A DNA stretch of 64,000 nt from Pseudomonas sp. Os17 (GTDB lineage: Bacteria; Pseudomonadota; Gammaproteobacteria; Pseudomonadales; Pseudomonadaceae): the NCBI RefSeq assembly GCF_001547895.1, contig NZ_AP014627.1, positions 5,954,001 through 6,018,000 on the forward strand, read 5' to 3'. Numbering within the stretch: the stretch's first letter is position 1; every line of letters begins with the position of its first letter. Below, piece after piece: positions 62,799-64,000 of this stretch. The notes below the pieces were generated by a model. That model was not told where the DNA came from, ran no database searches, and was given only the letters and a program-made list of their open reading frames with translations. The translations under genes were made by a program, and so were the position numbers.

Positions 62799-64000
62799 AT
62801 GTCCCGTTCCGAAACTCTGTTCGCCAACGCCCAGAAACACATCCCCGGTGGCGTCAACTCGCCCGTTCGCGCCTTCAAGAGCGTGGGCGGCACCCCGCTG
62901 TTCTTCAAGCACGCAGAAGGCGCCTACGTCACCGACGAAGACGACAAGCGCTATGTCGACTATGTCGGTTCCTGGGGCCCGATGATCCTCGGCCACAGTC
63001 ATCCGGACGTACTGGATGCGGTGCGCAAGCAGCTGGAACACGGCCTGTCCTACGGCGCACCGACCGCCATGGAAACCGAAATGGCCGATCTGGTGTGCTC
63101 CATCGTGCCGTCCATGGAAATGGTGCGCATGGTCAGCTCCGGCACCGAAGCCACCATGAGCGCCATTCGCCTGGCCCGGGGCTTTACCGGCCGCGACAGC
63201 ATCATCAAGTTCGAAGGTTGCTACCACGGCCACTCCGACAGCCTGCTGGTCAAGGCCGGTTCCGGCGCCCTGACCCAGGGCGTGCCAAGCTCCGCCGGGG
63301 TGCCTGCGGCCTTCGCCAAACACACCCTGACCTTGCCGTTCAATGACATTGCCGCCGTGGAAAAGATGCTCGCCGAAGTCGGCCAGGAAGTGGCCTGCAT
63401 CATCGTCGAGCCGGTGGCTGGCAACATGAACTGCGTACCGCCGGCACCGGGCTTCCTCGAAGGCCTGCGCAGCCTCTGCGACCAGCACGGCGTGGTGCTG
63501 ATTTTCGACGAAGTGATGACTGGCTTCCGCGTCGCCCTCGGTGGCGCCCAGGCCTACTACGGCGTGACACCGGACCTGTCGACCTTCGGCAAGATCATCG
63601 GCGGTGGCATGCCGGTGGGCTGCTTCGGCGGCAAACGCAAGATCATGGAGCACATCGCGCCCCTGGGCCCGGTCTACCAGGCCGGCACCCTGTCCGGTAA
63701 CCCGCTGGCCATGGCCGCCGGCCTCACCACCCTGCGCCTGATCAGTCGCCCGGGCTTCCACGCCGAACTGAGCGACTACACCAGCCGCCTGCTCGAAGGT
63801 TTGCAACAACGCGCGGACGCCGCGGGCATTCCGTTCGTCACCACCCAGGCCGGCGGCATGTTTGGCCTGTACTTCAGCGGCGCCGATGACATCGTCACCT
63901 TCGATGACGTGATGGCCAGCGACGCCAACCTGTTCAAGCGCTTCTTCCACCTGATGCTGGAAGGCGGCGTGTACCTGGCGCCGAGTGCCTTCGAGGCCGG
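62799..64000 (+). CDS. hemL: Glutamate-1-semialdehyde aminomutase HemL (partial, runs off the window)
   Basis: The first 400 codons of a PLP-dependent aminomutase making 5-aminolevulinate for haem synthesis. [27 protein letters not shown] is the canonical start. The PLP lysine is in [14 protein letters not shown] (about residue 267), preceded by [11 protein letters not shown]. The frame is open to position 64000 without a stop; the full protein should be about 427 residues. It follows thiE by 18 bases. Confidence 0.95.
   Translation, partial: MSRSETLFANAQKHIPGGVNSPVRAFKSVGGTPLFFKHAEGAYVTDEDDKRYVDYVGSWGPMILGHSHPDVLDAVRKQLEHGLSYGAPTAMETEMADLVCSIVPSMEMVRMVSSGTEATMSAIRLARGFTGRDSIIKFEGCYHGHSDSLLVKAGSGALTQGVPSSAGVPAAFAKHTLTLPFNDIAAVEKMLAEVGQEVACIIVEPVAGNMNCVPPAPGFLEGLRSLCDQHGVVLIFDEVMTGFRVALGGAQAYYGVTPDLSTFGKIIGGGMPVGCFGGKRKIMEHIAPLGPVYQAGTLSGNPLAMAAGLTTLRLISRPGFHAELSDYTSRLLEGLQQRADAAGIPFVTTQAGGMFGLYFSGADDIVTFDDVMASDANLFKRFFHLMLEGGVYLAPSAFEA

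Overview
The window is a piece of a high-GC Pseudomonas chromosome, most likely from the P. fluorescens complex. Supporting signs are a Has-type haem acquisition locus, a ladS-thiD-thiE-hemL neighbourhood (the order known from P. aeruginosa), an aroQ2/RifI2/TetR/quiC/MFS block, fluorescens-type REP elements, and dense gene packing with long antisense shadow ORFs. No rRNA, tRNA, CRISPR array, phage or insertion sequence was recognised.

Layout. 1-5072: end of an unknown gene, a small DUF3077-like protein, a higBA toxin-antitoxin pair with a perfect operator hairpin, a DJ-1 family protein lacking its cysteine, a secreted DUF4879 protein, an AzgA-type purine permease overlapping trmA, a terminator and a REP pair. 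5157-10361: haem acquisition on the minus strand in the order hasI (ECF sigma), hasS (anti-sigma), hasR (receptor), hasA (hemophore), with a Fur-box-like site before hasI. The HasDEF type I exporter genes usually found after hasA are absent. 10348-10650 is a small DUF4160-like gene.

10847-26803 is a catabolic island for quinate/shikimate-type compounds. It holds a catabolic dehydroquinase and shikimate dehydrogenase, a TetR regulator, the fused 3-dehydroshikimate dehydratase QuiC, an MFS importer, a chemoreceptor, a DMT exporter, a second TIM-barrel protein with the QuiC metal tetrad, a Gfo/Idh/MocA dehydrogenase, an IclR regulator, an aldo-keto reductase, protocatechuate 3,4-dioxygenase (pcaHG) and pcaQ. 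The 15-bp palindrome GTTCGATTATCGAAC lies before aroQ and quiC, and with one mismatch before the dehydrogenase operon. This suggests one regulon that includes an uncharacterised side branch. A tandem array of three 155-bp REP-pair units separates that operon from iclR.

26943-35251: a zinc peptidase and an alpha/beta hydrolase, a HAD phosphatase overlapping tesB, a GNAT enzyme, a histone-deacetylase-like amidohydrolase, four tandem ~133-bp repeats each carrying a DnaA-box-like sequence, a BaiN-like flavoprotein, and an RhlE-type helicase. 35526-42734: two large paralogous secreted metzincin proteases with PPC, discoidin, PKD and chitin-binding modules, then a secreted hydrolase. 42735-56856: ordinary housekeeping and accessory genes (DMT exporter with an Lrp regulator, nuclease pair, membrane proteins, hrpB, cation efflux, a second Lrp regulator, rluE, amn). 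56954-64000: an AidB-like acyl-CoA dehydrogenase, the hybrid kinase ladS, and thiD, thiE and hemL (cut by the window end).

All calls come from reading the translated sequence and DNA by eye. No database search was run, so family names rest on recalled motifs and gene order.
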